DNA of 64,000 bases from Lachnospiraceae bacterium (lineage in GTDB: Bacteria; Bacillota; Clostridia; Lachnospirales; Lachnospiraceae): the NCBI GenBank assembly GCA_017441265.1, contig JAFRYE010000067.1, positions 31,948 through 95,947 of the forward strand, written 5' to 3'. The notes beneath the pieces are model-generated. The model worked only from the letters and a program-made list of their open reading frames with translations, was not told the DNA's origin and made no database searches. The translations under genes were made by a program, and so were the position numbers. Below are positions 1 to 8,292 of this stretch, one piece after another (position 1 is the first letter of the stretch; every line of letters begins with the position of its first letter).

Positions 1-1085
1 CCCGTGTAGAACAAACCGTCCAAACCGGCGGGAGCCTTCGGGTTAGCCAACAGACCGACTGCGAGGGTTCCCCAGACGCCGTTTGCAAAATGAACGCCTA
101 CGGCACCGACGGGATCGTCGACATGGCATTTCAGATCGAGAACTTCAACAACTACAACTACCAGAATACCGGATACGATACCGACGATGCTTGCACCGAG
201 CGCGTCCAGTGCGTCACAGCCTGCGGTGATACCGACAAGGCCTGCCAGGGAGGCGTTGAGGCACATCGAAACATCGGGTTTGCCGTTCTTGATCCAGGTG
301 TACAACAGTGTGGTGCAGGTTGCGACTGCCGGAGCGATCGTCGTGGTGACGAAGATGGAAGCAAGAGAGTTGCCGTCCCATGCAGCTGCACCGTTGAAGC
401 CGTACCAGCCGAACCACAGGATGAAGCATCCGAGTGCGCCCAACGTGATCGCGTGACCGGGGATCGCGTTGACTTTCGTAACTTTGCCGCTCTTATCCTT
501 GACGTATTTGCCAAGGCGCGGGCCTACCAGGATCGCACCGATCAATGCGGTGATACCGCCGACGGAGTGGATCGCAGCGGAACCTGCGAAATCGTGGAAA
601 CCGAGCTTAACCAACCAGCCCTGTGAGTTCCAAACCCAACCGGCTTCGATCGGATATACAAACAAAGAGATCACGCCGGAGTAGATGCAGTAGGAAATGA
701 ACTTTGTGCGCTCTGCCATGGAACCGGATACGATGGTCGCGGCCGTCGCGCAGAACACAAGGTTGAATACGAAGGAGGGAGCCATTCCGGCTTCGAGGAA
801 TCCTCCGAAATCCGTGAAGATCTTAAGATTCGGGACACCGATGAATCCGGCTACGTAATCCTCGGCCATCATGAGAGAGAAGCCGAGCAGAACGAATACT
901 ACGGTACCGATACAGAAGTCCATCAGGTTCTTCATGATGATGTTGCCGGCATTTTTCGAGCGGGTGAAACCGGTCTCGACCATTGCAAATCCGGCCTGCA
1001 TGAAGAAGACGAGTGCGGCTCCGATCAGGAACCAGATACCAAAAGCTTCTTTTGTGACAATTTGGGTGATATCGGTGATTGACAT
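1..1085 (-). CDS. amt: Ammonium transporter Amt (C-terminus beyond the left edge)
   Basis: Amt/MEP/Rh family channel that moves ammonium or ammonia across the cytoplasmic membrane. The start is ATG at 1083-1085 behind a strong AAAGGAGG. The visible 361 residues begin MSITDITQIV and contain many membrane segments. Typical Amt features are seen: the early GAALVFFMQAGFAMVETG segment, the AGSAAIHSVGG stretch with a pore histidine, and the later HVDDPVGAVGVHFANGVWG stretch with the second histidine. The last 40 or so residues of a normal 400-residue Amt lie outside the window. It lies 217 bases downstream of glnN on the same strand with no clear terminator between them, so it probably shares the glnN promoter and attenuators. 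A PII gene often follows amt but would be out of view. Confidence 0.95.
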   Translation of the reverse strand, partial: MSITDITQIVTKEAFGIWFLIGAALVFFMQAGFAMVETGFTRSKNAGNIIMKNLMDFCIGTVVFVLLGFSLMMAEDYVAGFIGVPNLKIFTDFGGFLEAGMAPSFVFNLVFCATAATIVSGSMAERTKFISYCIYSGVISLFVYPIEAGWVWNSQGWLVKLGFHDFAGSAAIHSVGGITALIGAILVGPRLGKYVKDKSGKVTKVNAIPGHAITLGALGCFILWFGWYGFNGAAAWDGNSLASIFVTTTIAPAVATCTTLLYTWIKNGKPDVSMCLNASLAGLVGITAGCDALDALGASIVGIVSGILVVVVVEVLDLKCHVDDPVGAVGVHFANGVWGTLAVGLLANPKAPAGLDGLFYT

Positions 1086-1301
1086 AGCAAGCACCTCCTT
1101 TTGTAAACTCCCCGTGCGGGTCGTGCGGCTCCGTCGGCCGCCGCTCACGCGGAGGTATTTTTGAAAATCCCAATGTATTCAGTTTTGTACGCCCATATCC
1201 CGCGGGAATCGGCGTTGCGGCTGTACAACCCTCCTTCGGAGTTGCGTGGCCGCCGCCGGTTCCGCAGGGTGTGTTTCGGAAAATGATCCTGCCCCGTCAG
1301 C

Positions 1302-3407
1302 TTATTTTACGCTGAAGAGGATGTCGCCGTAGGTCGGATACGGCCAGTAGCTTCTCGCCGTCAGCGTCTCCGCCTCATCGCAGGCGATGCGGAGTTCGTT
1401 CATTGCCGGAAGAACTTTATCGCGGATGAACTCGGACTCGGGGATGATGCTGTCGGCTTCGCGGAGGTCGATCATCGTCTTGCTCAGCGTCTCCGTGCGC
1501 TCGTCGATGATGTCCGTGAGCTCGGAGAGACGTGCGATCAGCCTGCTGTCGCGACGGCAGGCGAGGGAAGCATCCACTGCCTTCTTCGCAGCGACGTCTC
1601 TTGCGAGATCCGAAGCGTATTTGTCAACTGCCGGAGCAATCTGCGTCTTGGCCATTTCAACCATCGTGTTGGCCTCGATGGAAACGCTCTTGCAATAGTT
1701 CTCAAGCATGATGTCCACGCGGGAGCGAAGCTCGTCCATGGTGAACACGCCGTGGGAGATGAGCATATCCGCATTTTTCTTATCCAGAAGATGAGGCATG
1801 CAGTCTGCGGTGGTGCGGTAGTTGGAAAGTCCGCGAACCTCGGTCGCTTCCTTGATCCAGGCATCGTCGTAACCGTTGCCGTTGAAAATGATCCGCTTGT
1901 GATCCTTGATGGTCTTCTTGATCATCGCGTGGAGTGCGTCCTCGAAGTTCTCAGCGCCCTCCAAATGATCGGCGTAGATCTTCAAAGACTCGGCAACCGC
2001 ACTGTTGAGCATGATGTTCGCGCAGGCGATGCTGTTCGAGGAGCCGAGCATACGGAACTCGAACTTGTTTCCGGTGAATGCGAACGGCGATGTACGGTTA
2101 CGATCCGTCGTATCGCGGTTGAACTTCGGAAGAACGTCAACACCGAGTTTCATCACGGTCTTCTCTGTGCCGGCATATGGGGTATCCGTATCGATGGCTT
2201 CCAAAACGGCGTTGAGCTCGTCGCCGAGGAACATCGAGATAACTGCGGGCGGAGCCTCATTTGCGCCGAGACGATGATCGTTGCCGGCGGTGGCTACGGA
2301 GAGGCGAAGCAGATCCTGGTAATCGTCGACGGCCTTGATGACCGCGCACAGGAACAACAGGAACTGCGCGTTTTCATAAGGAGTGTCTCCCGGGGAGAGA
2401 AGGTTCTGACCGCTGTCCGTTGCGATGGACCAGTTGTTGTGCTTGCCGGAACCGTTGACGCCTGCGAAAGGCTTCTCATGAAGCAGGCACACAAGACCGT
2501 GCTTTGCGGCAACCTTCTGCATGATCTCCATCGTCAACTGGTTGTGATCGGTTGCGATGTTGGTGGTCGAGTAGATCGGAGCGAGCTCGTGCTGCGCGGG
2601 AGCAACCTCGTTGTGCTCCGTCTTCGCGAGGATTCCGAGCTTCCAGAGTTCCTCGTTCAGATCCTTCATGTACGCCTGTACGCCGGGCTTGATCACGCCA
2701 AAGTAGTGATCGTCGAGCTCCTGGCCCTTCGGAGGCTTGGAACCGAAGAGCGTGCGGCCGGTGAAGCGAAGGTCGGGACGCTTTTCGTACATTTCCTTAG
2801 TGATAAGAAAGTATTCCTGCTCCGGTCCGACGGAGGAGATAACGCGCTTTGCCGTGGTGTTGCCGAACAGGCGAAGGATTCGCAGCGCCTGTTTGCTCAA
2901 AGCTTCCATGGAGCGAAGCAGCGGGGTTTTCTTGTCGAGTGCGTGTCCGCCGTAGGAGCAGAACGCGGTGGGAATGCAAAGGGTGTTTCCATTAATAAAT
3001 GCGTAGCTCGTCGGATCCCATGCGGTGTATCCTCTTGCCTCGAACGTAGCGCGAAGGCCGCCGCTCGGGAAGGAAGATGCATCCGGCTCACCCTTGATGA
3101 GCTCTTTGCCGGAAAACTCCATGATCACGCCGCCGTCCGGAGACGGGGAGATGAAGCTGTCGTGCTTCTCTGCGGTGATGCCGGTGAGCGGCTGGAACCA
3201 GTGCGTAAAATGTGTTGCTCCCTTGCCGACGGCCCATTCCTTCATCGCTTCCGCAACGGCATTGGCAACGCTCGCATCGAGTTCCGCGCCCTCGTCGATG
3301 GTGCGGCGGAGGGAGGCGTATACTTTGGCGGACAGGGTAGCTTTCATGATCCTGTCGTCAAACACATCACATCCGAAATAGTCGGGAACCGTTGTCGTTG
3401 TCTTCAT
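1302..3407 (-). CDS. glnN: Glutamine synthetase type III
   Basis: Makes glutamine from glutamate, ammonia and ATP. The 701 residues match the usual length of the large GSIII class. ATG at 3405-3407 is chosen because AAAGGAGA lies just upstream. The frame stays open further upstream to 3593, but that stretch is the attenuator leader. GSIII landmarks are present: GPEQEYFLI for metal and substrate binding, [16 protein letters not shown], and [16 protein letters not shown] in the C-terminal half. The gene is read from the promoter at 3620-3648 through two terminator-like attenuators and is followed by amt. Expression is probably raised under nitrogen limitation by ANTAR antitermination. A second, class I enzyme is encoded at 9047. 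Confidence 0.97.
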   Translation of the reverse strand: MKTTTTVPDYFGCDVFDDRIMKATLSAKVYASLRRTIDEGAELDASVANAVAEAMKEWAVGKGATHFTHWFQPLTGITAEKHDSFISPSPDGGVIMEFSGKELIKGEPDASSFPSGGLRATFEARGYTAWDPTSYAFINGNTLCIPTAFCSYGGHALDKKTPLLRSMEALSKQALRILRLFGNTTAKRVISSVGPEQEYFLITKEMYEKRPDLRFTGRTLFGSKPPKGQELDDHYFGVIKPGVQAYMKDLNEELWKLGILAKTEHNEVAPAQHELAPIYSTTNIATDHNQLTMEIMQKVAAKHGLVCLLHEKPFAGVNGSGKHNNWSIATDSGQNLLSPGDTPYENAQFLLFLCAVIKAVDDYQDLLRLSVATAGNDHRLGANEAPPAVISMFLGDELNAVLEAIDTDTPYAGTEKTVMKLGVDVLPKFNRDTTDRNRTSPFAFTGNKFEFRMLGSSNSIACANIMLNSAVAESLKIYADHLEGAENFEDALHAMIKKTIKDHKRIIFNGNGYDDAWIKEATEVRGLSNYRTTADCMPHLLDKKNADMLISHGVFTMDELRSRVDIMLENYCKSVSIEANTMVEMAKTQIAPAVDKYASDLARDVAAKKAVDASLACRRDSRLIARLSELTDIIDERTETLSKTMIDLREADSIIPESEFIRDKVLPAMNELRIACDEAETLTARSYWPYPTYGDILFSVK

Positions 3408-3429
3408 AAGTTTGTCTCCTTTCGGTCTC

Positions 3430-3474
3430 GGGAAAAAGAGAAGGCGCCTCCATGTCTGTGACATGAAAGACGCC
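3430..3474 (-). terminator. Second leader attenuator of glnN
   Basis: On the minus strand a stem GGCGTCTTT..GAGGCGCC of about 14 pairs with one bulge (3443-3474) is followed by TTCTCTTTTT, an intrinsic terminator. It ends about 20 bases before the glnN start codon, so termination here would block glnN. Its 5' arm is also used by the hexaloop hairpin at 3466-3483, making the two folds mutually exclusive. Confidence 0.8.
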
Positions 3475-3483
3475 TTTGCCTTT
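3466..3483 (-). promoter_or_regulatory. ANTAR-type hexaloop hairpin 2 in the glnN leader
   Basis: On the minus strand AAAGGC pairs with GTCTTT (one G-U pair) around the six-base loop AAAGGC. The loop has A at position 1 and G at position 4, the pattern known for RNA targets of ANTAR antiterminators such as EutV. It overlaps the 5' arm of the terminator at 3443-3474. I infer that binding of the ANTAR protein encoded at 10309 stabilises it and prevents termination. Confidence 0.7.
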
Positions 3484-3528
3484 CTCGCTGCGATACCATG
3501 TGTTGTTGTAATCATGTTTTTGAAAGCC

Positions 3529-3557
3529 CCGGTTTTGTAATCCGGTACCAAAACCGG
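3529..3557 (-). promoter_or_regulatory. Spacer hairpin between the two glnN attenuators
   Basis: A nine-pair perfect inverted repeat, CCGGTTTTG against CAAAACCGG, separated by 11 bases. It lies between the two attenuator units and has no T-run after it. It may be a pause or spacing element. No function is known. Confidence 0.45.
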
Positions 3558-3560
3558 TAA

Positions 3561-3600
3561 CAAAAGAGAAAGCGCCTCTGAGTGAATACTCAAAGACGCC
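3561..3600 (-). terminator. First leader attenuator of glnN
   Basis: On the minus strand GCGTCTTTGAGT pairs over all 12 positions (two G-U) with ACTCAGAGGCGC around the loop ATTC (3572-3599). TTTCTCTTTT follows, an intrinsic terminator. It is a diverged copy of the attenuator at 3430-3474, and both share the GGCAAMGGCGTCTTT start. Its 5' arm is shared with hexaloop hairpin 1. Confidence 0.82.
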
Positions 3601-3609
3601 GTTGCCTTT
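3592..3609 (-). promoter_or_regulatory. ANTAR-type hexaloop hairpin 1 in the glnN leader
   Basis: On the minus strand AAAGGC pairs with GTCTTT around the loop AACGGC, again with A1 and G4. It starts only a few bases after the expected transcription start and overlaps the 5' arm of terminator 1. Together with hairpin 2 it gives two hexaloops, as in classical ANTAR leaders, but here each hexaloop has its own terminator. Confidence 0.7.
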
Positions 3610-3619
3610 CATGAGCCCA

Positions 3620-3648
3620 GTTATACACCCGGATTTTTCGGTTGTCAA
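3620..3648 (-). promoter_or_regulatory. Sigma-A promoter of glnN-amt
   Basis: On the minus strand a perfect -35 TTGACA (3643-3648), a 17-base spacer and -10 TATAAC (3620-3625). The start site should fall near 3613, immediately before hexaloop hairpin 1. A consensus-strength promoter fits control by attenuation, not by initiation. Confidence 0.85.
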
Positions 3649-3844
3649 TACCTTTTTTCAAAATTTTTCGAGCGAATTTTTCCGGAGGGTTCGAACGCGA
3701 TCCGATCGGGTAACACACTGCGCGGGTATAAGATTTCTTTTATTGTAATACTGTTATAAATCTTCCTTCAAAACGGCCGGAGGAGAATGTACCGGTTTGC
3801 GCGATCGCGGAAAATGACGGTCCGATAAAATCGAAAAAAACTTC

Positions 3845-3873
3845 TTGACAAATGCATTTTGCGGCATTACAAT
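3845..3873 (+). promoter_or_regulatory. Sigma-A promoter of the glutamate synthase operon
   Basis: -35 TTGACA (3845-3850), a 17-base spacer and -10 TACAAT (3868-3873). The start site should be at about 3880, directly at the base of the hexaloop hairpin. It is divergent from the glnN promoter, with about 200 bases between the two. Confidence 0.85.
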
Positions 3874-3880
3874 GCGGACA

Positions 3881-3900
3881 AATGAGCAAAGGCGTTCATT
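3881..3900 (+). promoter_or_regulatory. Single ANTAR-type hexaloop hairpin at the transcript 5' end
   Basis: AATGAGC (3881-3887) pairs with GTTCATT (3894-3900) over seven positions (one G-U) around the loop AAAGGC, which has A1 and G4. The loop is identical to that of glnN hairpin 2. It shares 3888-3900 with the 5' arm of the terminator that follows, so the two folds are exclusive. No second hexaloop is visible in this leader. Confidence 0.7.
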
Positions 3901-3941
3901 TTCGGGTCGGGAGATGACCCGGAAGTGGGTGCCTTTTTTTT
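3888..3941 (+). terminator. Leader terminator upstream of the glutamate synthase operon
   Basis: A 21-pair uninterrupted stem: 3888-3908 pairs with 3916-3936 if G-U pairs are counted. The seven-base loop is GGGAGAT and the T-run is at 3932-3941. It lies between the promoter and the first gene, so it must be overcome for expression. It is an attenuator controlled by the overlapping hexaloop hairpin, by inference. Confidence 0.88.
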
Positions 3942-3966
3942 GTTTTTGTTTAGGAGGTAAAAGAAC

Positions 3967-5067
3967 ATGGCTGTGATGCGAGAGGGTGACATCCGGATCC
4001 CGTCCGGATGTGCGATTGCCGCCGTAATCTCAAAAGAGGGGAATAAGATGAGCGGACAGGCGATCATGGAATCGATGAAGCCGATGCATGATCGTTCCAA
4101 CGGACTCGGCGGCGGTTTCGCCGGGTACGGGATCTATCCGGAGTATAAGGATTATTATGCGCTGCACTTATTTTTCGATTGCCGGGCGACGCGCAAAGAG
4201 TGCGAGGCGTTTCTGAAGGAACGGTTTGAGGTGGTCAAAGGCGAATTGATCCCGACCCGGAAAATTCCGGAGATTACCGACGAGCCGATCATCTGGCGGT
4301 ACTTCGTGGCGCCGCTTCGGTCGGTGCTCGCGGATCTGCAGCTCGATGAGAAAGAGTTTGTGGCGCGCACGGTCATGAAGATCAACACGGAGATGAACGG
4401 AGCGTACGTCTTCTCCAGCGGAAAGAACATGGGGACATTCAAGGCGGTCGGTTTCCCCGAGGATGTCGGACGGTTCTACATGCTCGACGAGTACGAGGGC
4501 TACTGCTGGACGGCGCACGGCCGTTATCCCACGAACACTCCCGGCTGGTGGGGCGGCGCACATCCCTTCACGCTCCTTGACTACTCGGTCGTTCACAACG
4601 GCGAGATCTCGTCCTACGATGCGAACCGCCGGTTCATCGAGATGTTCGGATACAAATGCAACCTGCAGACCGATACGGAGGTCATCACGTACATCCTCGA
4701 TTATCTCCTCCGTGTCCAGGGCCTGACGCTCACGGAAGCGGCTAACGTCATCGCGGCGCCGTTCTGGAGCACCATCGAGGGAAAGACCGACGAGTACGAG
4801 AAGAAGAAACTCCAGTATCTGCGTACGGTGTTCCCTAGCCTTCTGGTCACCGGCCCGTTCTCCATCGTGCTTGGCTTTGACGGCGGCCTGATGGCGTTGA
4901 ACGACCGATTGAAGCTCCGCTCGATGGTTGTGGGCGAAAAAGATGACAAGGTCTACATCGCGAGCGAGGAGGCGGCGATCCGCGTCATGGAGCCGGATGT
5001 CACGAACATCTGGGCGCCTGCCGGCGGTGAACCGGTCATCGTGACGGTCAAGGAAGGGGCATATTGA
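3967..5067 (+). CDS. Glutamate synthase, glutaminase-domain subunit (archaeal type)
   Basis: Class II glutamine amidotransferase that hydrolyses glutamine to supply ammonia to the synthase domain encoded next. Of its 366 residues, YCWTAHGRYPTNTPGWWGG and SVVHNGEISSYDANRRFIE are the glutaminase substrate-site motifs of GltB. The likely nucleophile is Cys15 in PSGCAIAAV, which would need removal of a short N-terminal peptide. The start at 3967 is set by AGGAGG at 3951-3956. In most bacteria this domain is the N-terminus of one 1500-residue GltB. Here it is a separate gene, as in archaea and many Clostridia. The next gene starts one base after the stop. Confidence 0.92.
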   Translation: MAVMREGDIRIPSGCAIAAVISKEGNKMSGQAIMESMKPMHDRSNGLGGGFAGYGIYPEYKDYYALHLFFDCRATRKECEAFLKERFEVVKGELIPTRKIPEITDEPIIWRYFVAPLRSVLADLQLDEKEFVARTVMKINTEMNGAYVFSSGKNMGTFKAVGFPEDVGRFYMLDEYEGYCWTAHGRYPTNTPGWWGGAHPFTLLDYSVVHNGEISSYDANRRFIEMFGYKCNLQTDTEVITYILDYLLRVQGLTLTEAANVIAAPFWSTIEGKTDEYEKKKLQYLRTVFPSLLVTGPFSIVLGFDGGLMALNDRLKLRSMVVGEKDDKVYIASEEAAIRVMEPDVTNIWAPAGGEPVIVTVKEGAY

Positions 5068-5068
5068 T

Positions 5069-6574
5069 ATGGGAATCGATTTCATCTATCCGGAATTTGA
5101 AGTGGTCAGAAATGAGAACCGCTGCATCGCCTGCCGCGTCTGCGAGCGACAGTGCTCGAACGAGGTGCACAGCTACAACGACGAGCGCGGGGTGATGGTC
5201 AGCGACGAGAGCAAATGCGTCAATTGTCAGCGGTGCGTATCGCTCTGCCCGACGAGAGCGCTGAAGATCGTCAAGAGCGACTGCCGTCTTCGCGAAAATG
5301 CGAACTGGCAGGAAGATACCATCAAAGAAATTTATAAACAGGCAAACAGCGGCGGCGTTCTGCTGTCCTCCATGGGCAACCCGAAACCGCTGCCGGTATA
5401 CTGGGACAAAATCCTGATCAACGCGTCCCAGGTGACCAACCCGCCCATCGACCCGCTGCGCGAGCCGATGGAGACGAAGGTGTTCCTGGGCAAGAAACCG
5501 CAGCGTGTGGAGCGCGATGCGGACGGCAAGCTCACCTGCAGGATGGATCCGCAGATCGAGCTTTCGATGCCGGTGATGTTCTCGGCCATGAGCTACGGTT
5601 CGATCAGCTACAATGCGCATGCGTCGCTTGCGAGAGCGGCAACCAAGCTGGGAATCCTTTACAACACCGGTGAAGGCGGACTTCACGAAGACTTTTATGT
5701 ATACGGACCGAACACGATCGTGCAGGTTGCAAGCGGCCGGTTCGGCGTCCATGAGGCGTATCTGGAAGCCGGTGCGGCTGTGGAGATTAAGATGGGGCAG
5801 GGCGCTAAGCCCGGCATCGGCGGTCATTTGCCGGGTGCGAAAATTGTCGGTGATGTGTCCCGCACGAGAATGATCCCGGAGGGGTCGGATGCGATCTCGC
5901 CGGCACCGCATCATGATATTTATTCCATTGAGGACCTGCGGCAGCTCGTTTACTCCCTCAAGGAGGCAACCAATTACCGCAAGCCGGTCATCGTCAAGGT
6001 TGCGGCCGTCCATAACATCGCGGCGATCGCCAGCGGTATCGCGCGAAGCGGCGCGGATATCATCGCGATCGACGGCTTCCGCGGAGGTACCGGGGCGGCG
6101 CCTACCAGGATCCGCGATAACGTCGGTATTCCGATCGAGCTTGCTCTCGCGTCCGTCGACCGCAGACTCCGCGACGAGGGAATCCGCGGGAACGTTTCGC
6201 TGGTTGTCGGCGGTTCCATTCGAAGCGCGTCGGATGTCGTTAAGGCAATCGCGCTCGGCGCCGATGCATGCTACGTCGCTACGGCGGCTTTGCTGGCGCT
6301 CGGATGTCACCTCTGCCGGACCTGCCAGAGCGGAAAATGCAACTGGGGTATCGCAACGCAGCGTCCGGATCTCGTAAAACGGCTCAATCCCGACATCGGA
6401 AGCGAGCGGCTTGTGAACCTGATGAACGCATGGCGCCATGAGATCATGGAGATCCTGGGCGGCATGGGTATCAACTCCATCGAGGCTCTCCGCGGTAACC
6501 GTTTGATGCTCCGAGGCGTCGGCCTGAACGAGAAGGAACTGGAGATCCTGGGCATTTCGCACGCGGGCGAATAA
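5069..6574 (+). CDS. Glutamate synthase, FMN/iron-sulfur synthase-domain subunit
   Basis: The central subunit, which condenses 2-oxoglutarate with ammonia and reduces the product on FMN. The N-terminus carries a two-cluster ferredoxin domain (Cys19, 22, 25, 29 and Cys50, 53, 56, 60). The rest is the FMN-binding TIM barrel of GltB, with TGEGGLHED, KIGQGAKPG-like KMGQGAKPGIGGHLPG, AIDGFRGGTGAAP, and the cysteine set CHLCRTCQSGKC for the 3Fe-4S cluster. Its 501 residues are normal for the archaeal-type subunit. It starts one base after the preceding stop. Electrons should come from the ferredoxin and FAD subunits downstream. Confidence 0.93.
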   Translation: MGIDFIYPEFEVVRNENRCIACRVCERQCSNEVHSYNDERGVMVSDESKCVNCQRCVSLCPTRALKIVKSDCRLRENANWQEDTIKEIYKQANSGGVLLSSMGNPKPLPVYWDKILINASQVTNPPIDPLREPMETKVFLGKKPQRVERDADGKLTCRMDPQIELSMPVMFSAMSYGSISYNAHASLARAATKLGILYNTGEGGLHEDFYVYGPNTIVQVASGRFGVHEAYLEAGAAVEIKMGQGAKPGIGGHLPGAKIVGDVSRTRMIPEGSDAISPAPHHDIYSIEDLRQLVYSLKEATNYRKPVIVKVAAVHNIAAIASGIARSGADIIAIDGFRGGTGAAPTRIRDNVGIPIELALASVDRRLRDEGIRGNVSLVVGGSIRSASDVVKAIALGADACYVATAALLALGCHLCRTCQSGKCNWGIATQRPDLVKRLNPDIGSERLVNLMNAWRHEIMEILGGMGINSIEALRGNRLMLRGVGLNEKELEILGISHAGE

Positions 6575-6622
6575 CGACCGCGCGAGGCTTCGGCGAATAA
6601 CAATGGCAAACAGAGGTTGAGT

Positions 6623-7063
6623 ATGAAACGAGTCTATGTCAACGAAGAGTGGTGCCTCGGGTGCCACCTTTGCGAATACAACTGTGCGTGGGCGAACTCC
6701 GGGATCCGGTTTATGACTGACGCCCTCAAGGGACGCAAGATTTTTCCGAGAATTCACGTCGAAGGCGACGATAAGATCACGTTCGCGGTCTCCTGCAGAC
6801 ACTGCGAGGATCCGCTTTGTATCAAGAGCTGTATCGCCGGCGCGATCCGCAAGGAGGACGGCGTGGTGAAGATCAACCGCAACAAATGCGTCGGCTGTCT
6901 TACGTGCGTCCTGGTTTGTCCCTACGGCGCGCTGTCTCCCGCGGAGGACGGCATCATGCAGAAGTGCGAGCTTTGCCTCACCAAGTCCTTCGGAGAACCG
7001 GCCTGCGTGAAGGGCTGCCCGAATCATGCCATCGTGTATGAGGAGAGAGGAGGCATGGAGTGA
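6623..7063 (+). CDS. Four-cluster ferredoxin-type electron transfer subunit
   Basis: A 146-residue iron-sulfur protein of the DmsB/HycB kind with four cysteine groups: CLGCHLCEYNC, CRHCEDPLCIKSC, CVGCLTCVLVC, and CELC..CVKGC near the end. It probably carries electrons between the FAD subunit encoded next and the synthase subunit before it. ATG at 6623 is preferred over the TTG six bases upstream because AGAGG lies at a normal distance. It overlaps the FAD gene by four bases (GTGA), which suggests coupled translation. Confidence 0.88.
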   Translation: MKRVYVNEEWCLGCHLCEYNCAWANSGIRFMTDALKGRKIFPRIHVEGDDKITFAVSCRHCEDPLCIKSCIAGAIRKEDGVVKINRNKCVGCLTCVLVCPYGALSPAEDGIMQKCELCLTKSFGEPACVKGCPNHAIVYEERGGME

Positions 7064-8292
7064 AGAGACATGTGATCATCGGCAACGGAACGGCTGCCGT
7101 CGGGTGTATTGAAGGAATCCGCAGCGTAAACCGCGAGGATGCGATCACCGTGGTTTCCAAGGAAAACCATTCGGTGTACAGCCGTCCCCTGATTTCCTAC
7201 TATCTGGAAGGCAAGACGGACACGGAGCGCATGCGCTACCGTGACGAGAACTTTTATTCGGAAAATCGCTGCGACGTCCGCTACGGCGTCACGGTGGACA
7301 AAATTGACACCGCAAGCGGCGAGTGTGTTCTCTCGAGCGGAGAGAGGATCCCTTTTGACGACGTGTGCGTGGCAGCGGGCTCGACGCCGTTTGTACCGCC
7401 CATGGAAGGGCTTGACACGGTGCCGAAGCGCTTCGGATTCATGACGCTCGACGATGCACTTTCCCTCGAGAAGGAGCTGACTCCTAAGACGCGGGTGCTG
7501 ATCGTCGGCGCCGGTTTGATCGGTCTGAAATGCGCGGAGGGAATCCGCGACCGCGTCGGAAGCATCATCGTCTGCGATCTGGCGGACAGAGTTCTTTCGA
7601 GTATTCTCGATTCGGAGTGCGCGGCGATCGTGCAGAAGCATCTGGAGAGCAACGGGATTTCCTTCCTGCTCTCGGACAGCGTTGCGAAATTCGACGGCTG
7701 CACGGCATACATGAAGAGCGGCGCGAGCGTTGCGTTTGATGTATTGGTATTGGCGGTCGGCGTTCGTGCGAACATCGGCCTTGTGAAAGATCTGGGCGGT
7801 ACCGTGAACCGCGGTATCGTTGTGGATACCGCAATGGAGACATCGATCCCGGGCGTGTATGCGGCCGGCGACTGCGCGGAAGGGTACGACGCTTCCCTGG
7901 GAGCGAACAGGGTGCTTGCGATACTGCCGAACGCGTATCTGCAGGGACGCACGGCCGGCATCAACATGGCCGGCGGAGACGAGAAGTTCACCAACGGTAT
8001 TCCGATGAACTCCATCGGATTTTTCGGCCTCCACATCATGTCGGCGGGCACGTATGACGGTGAGATGAGCGAGGAGAAGGCGGACGGCATTTTGAAACGG
8101 TTCTTCGTCAGGGACGATCATCTTCGCGGGTACATCCTGATCGGGGAGACCGGACGCGCCGGAATCTACACGGCGCTCGTACGCGAGCAGACGCCGCTGT
8201 CGGAGATCGATTTCGAGGCGGCGAAGAAGATTGCGGGCAGCGCGATATTTTCCGCAGATGTGCGTAGAAAAAAGTTCGGAGGTGCGGTATAA
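7060..8292 (+). CDS. FAD-dependent NAD(P)-linked oxidoreductase of glutamate synthase
   Basis: A 410-residue flavoprotein of the pyridine-nucleotide disulfide oxidoreductase fold, close to rubredoxin and nitrite reductase flavin subunits. It has FAD-binding VIIGNGTAAVGC at the N-terminus, NAD(P)-binding VLIVGAGLIGLKCAEG near residue 150, and the second FAD motif VYAAGDCAEG near residue 265. It likely takes electrons from NAD(P)H and passes them to the ferredoxin subunit, the role of GltD in classical enzymes, although it is not a GltD homologue in the usual sense. The GTG start overlaps the preceding stop, and its own stop overlaps the next start by one base. Confidence 0.88.
   Translation: MKRHVIIGNGTAAVGCIEGIRSVNREDAITVVSKENHSVYSRPLISYYLEGKTDTERMRYRDENFYSENRCDVRYGVTVDKIDTASGECVLSSGERIPFDDVCVAAGSTPFVPPMEGLDTVPKRFGFMTLDDALSLEKELTPKTRVLIVGAGLIGLKCAEGIRDRVGSIIVCDLADRVLSSILDSECAAIVQKHLESNGISFLLSDSVAKFDGCTAYMKSGASVAFDVLVLAVGVRANIGLVKDLGGTVNRGIVVDTAMETSIPGVYAAGDCAEGYDASLGANRVLAILPNAYLQGRTAGINMAGGDEKFTNGIPMNSIGFFGLHIMSAGTYDGEMSEEKADGILKRFFVRDDHLRGYILIGETGRAGIYTALVREQTPLSEIDFEAAKKIAGSAIFSADVRRKKFGGAV

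Noticed and set aside
90..626. Plus-strand open frames near the left edge
   Set aside because: They are antisense to amt, which reads cleanly on the minus strand to the window edge.
1086..1301. A separate ANTAR hexaloop or promoter before amt
   Set aside because: The 216-base gap has GC-rich inverted repeats but no hexaloop with an overlapping terminator and no good promoter.
1752..3461. A 569-residue open frame on the plus strand across glnN
   Set aside because: It is antisense to an unmistakable GSIII gene. Long antisense frames are expected in GC-rich coding DNA; no RBS or family motif.
5048..7027. A 659-residue open frame on the minus strand across the glutamate synthase genes
   Set aside because: Antisense to well-supported overlapping genes; no recognisable domain and very high Arg and His content.
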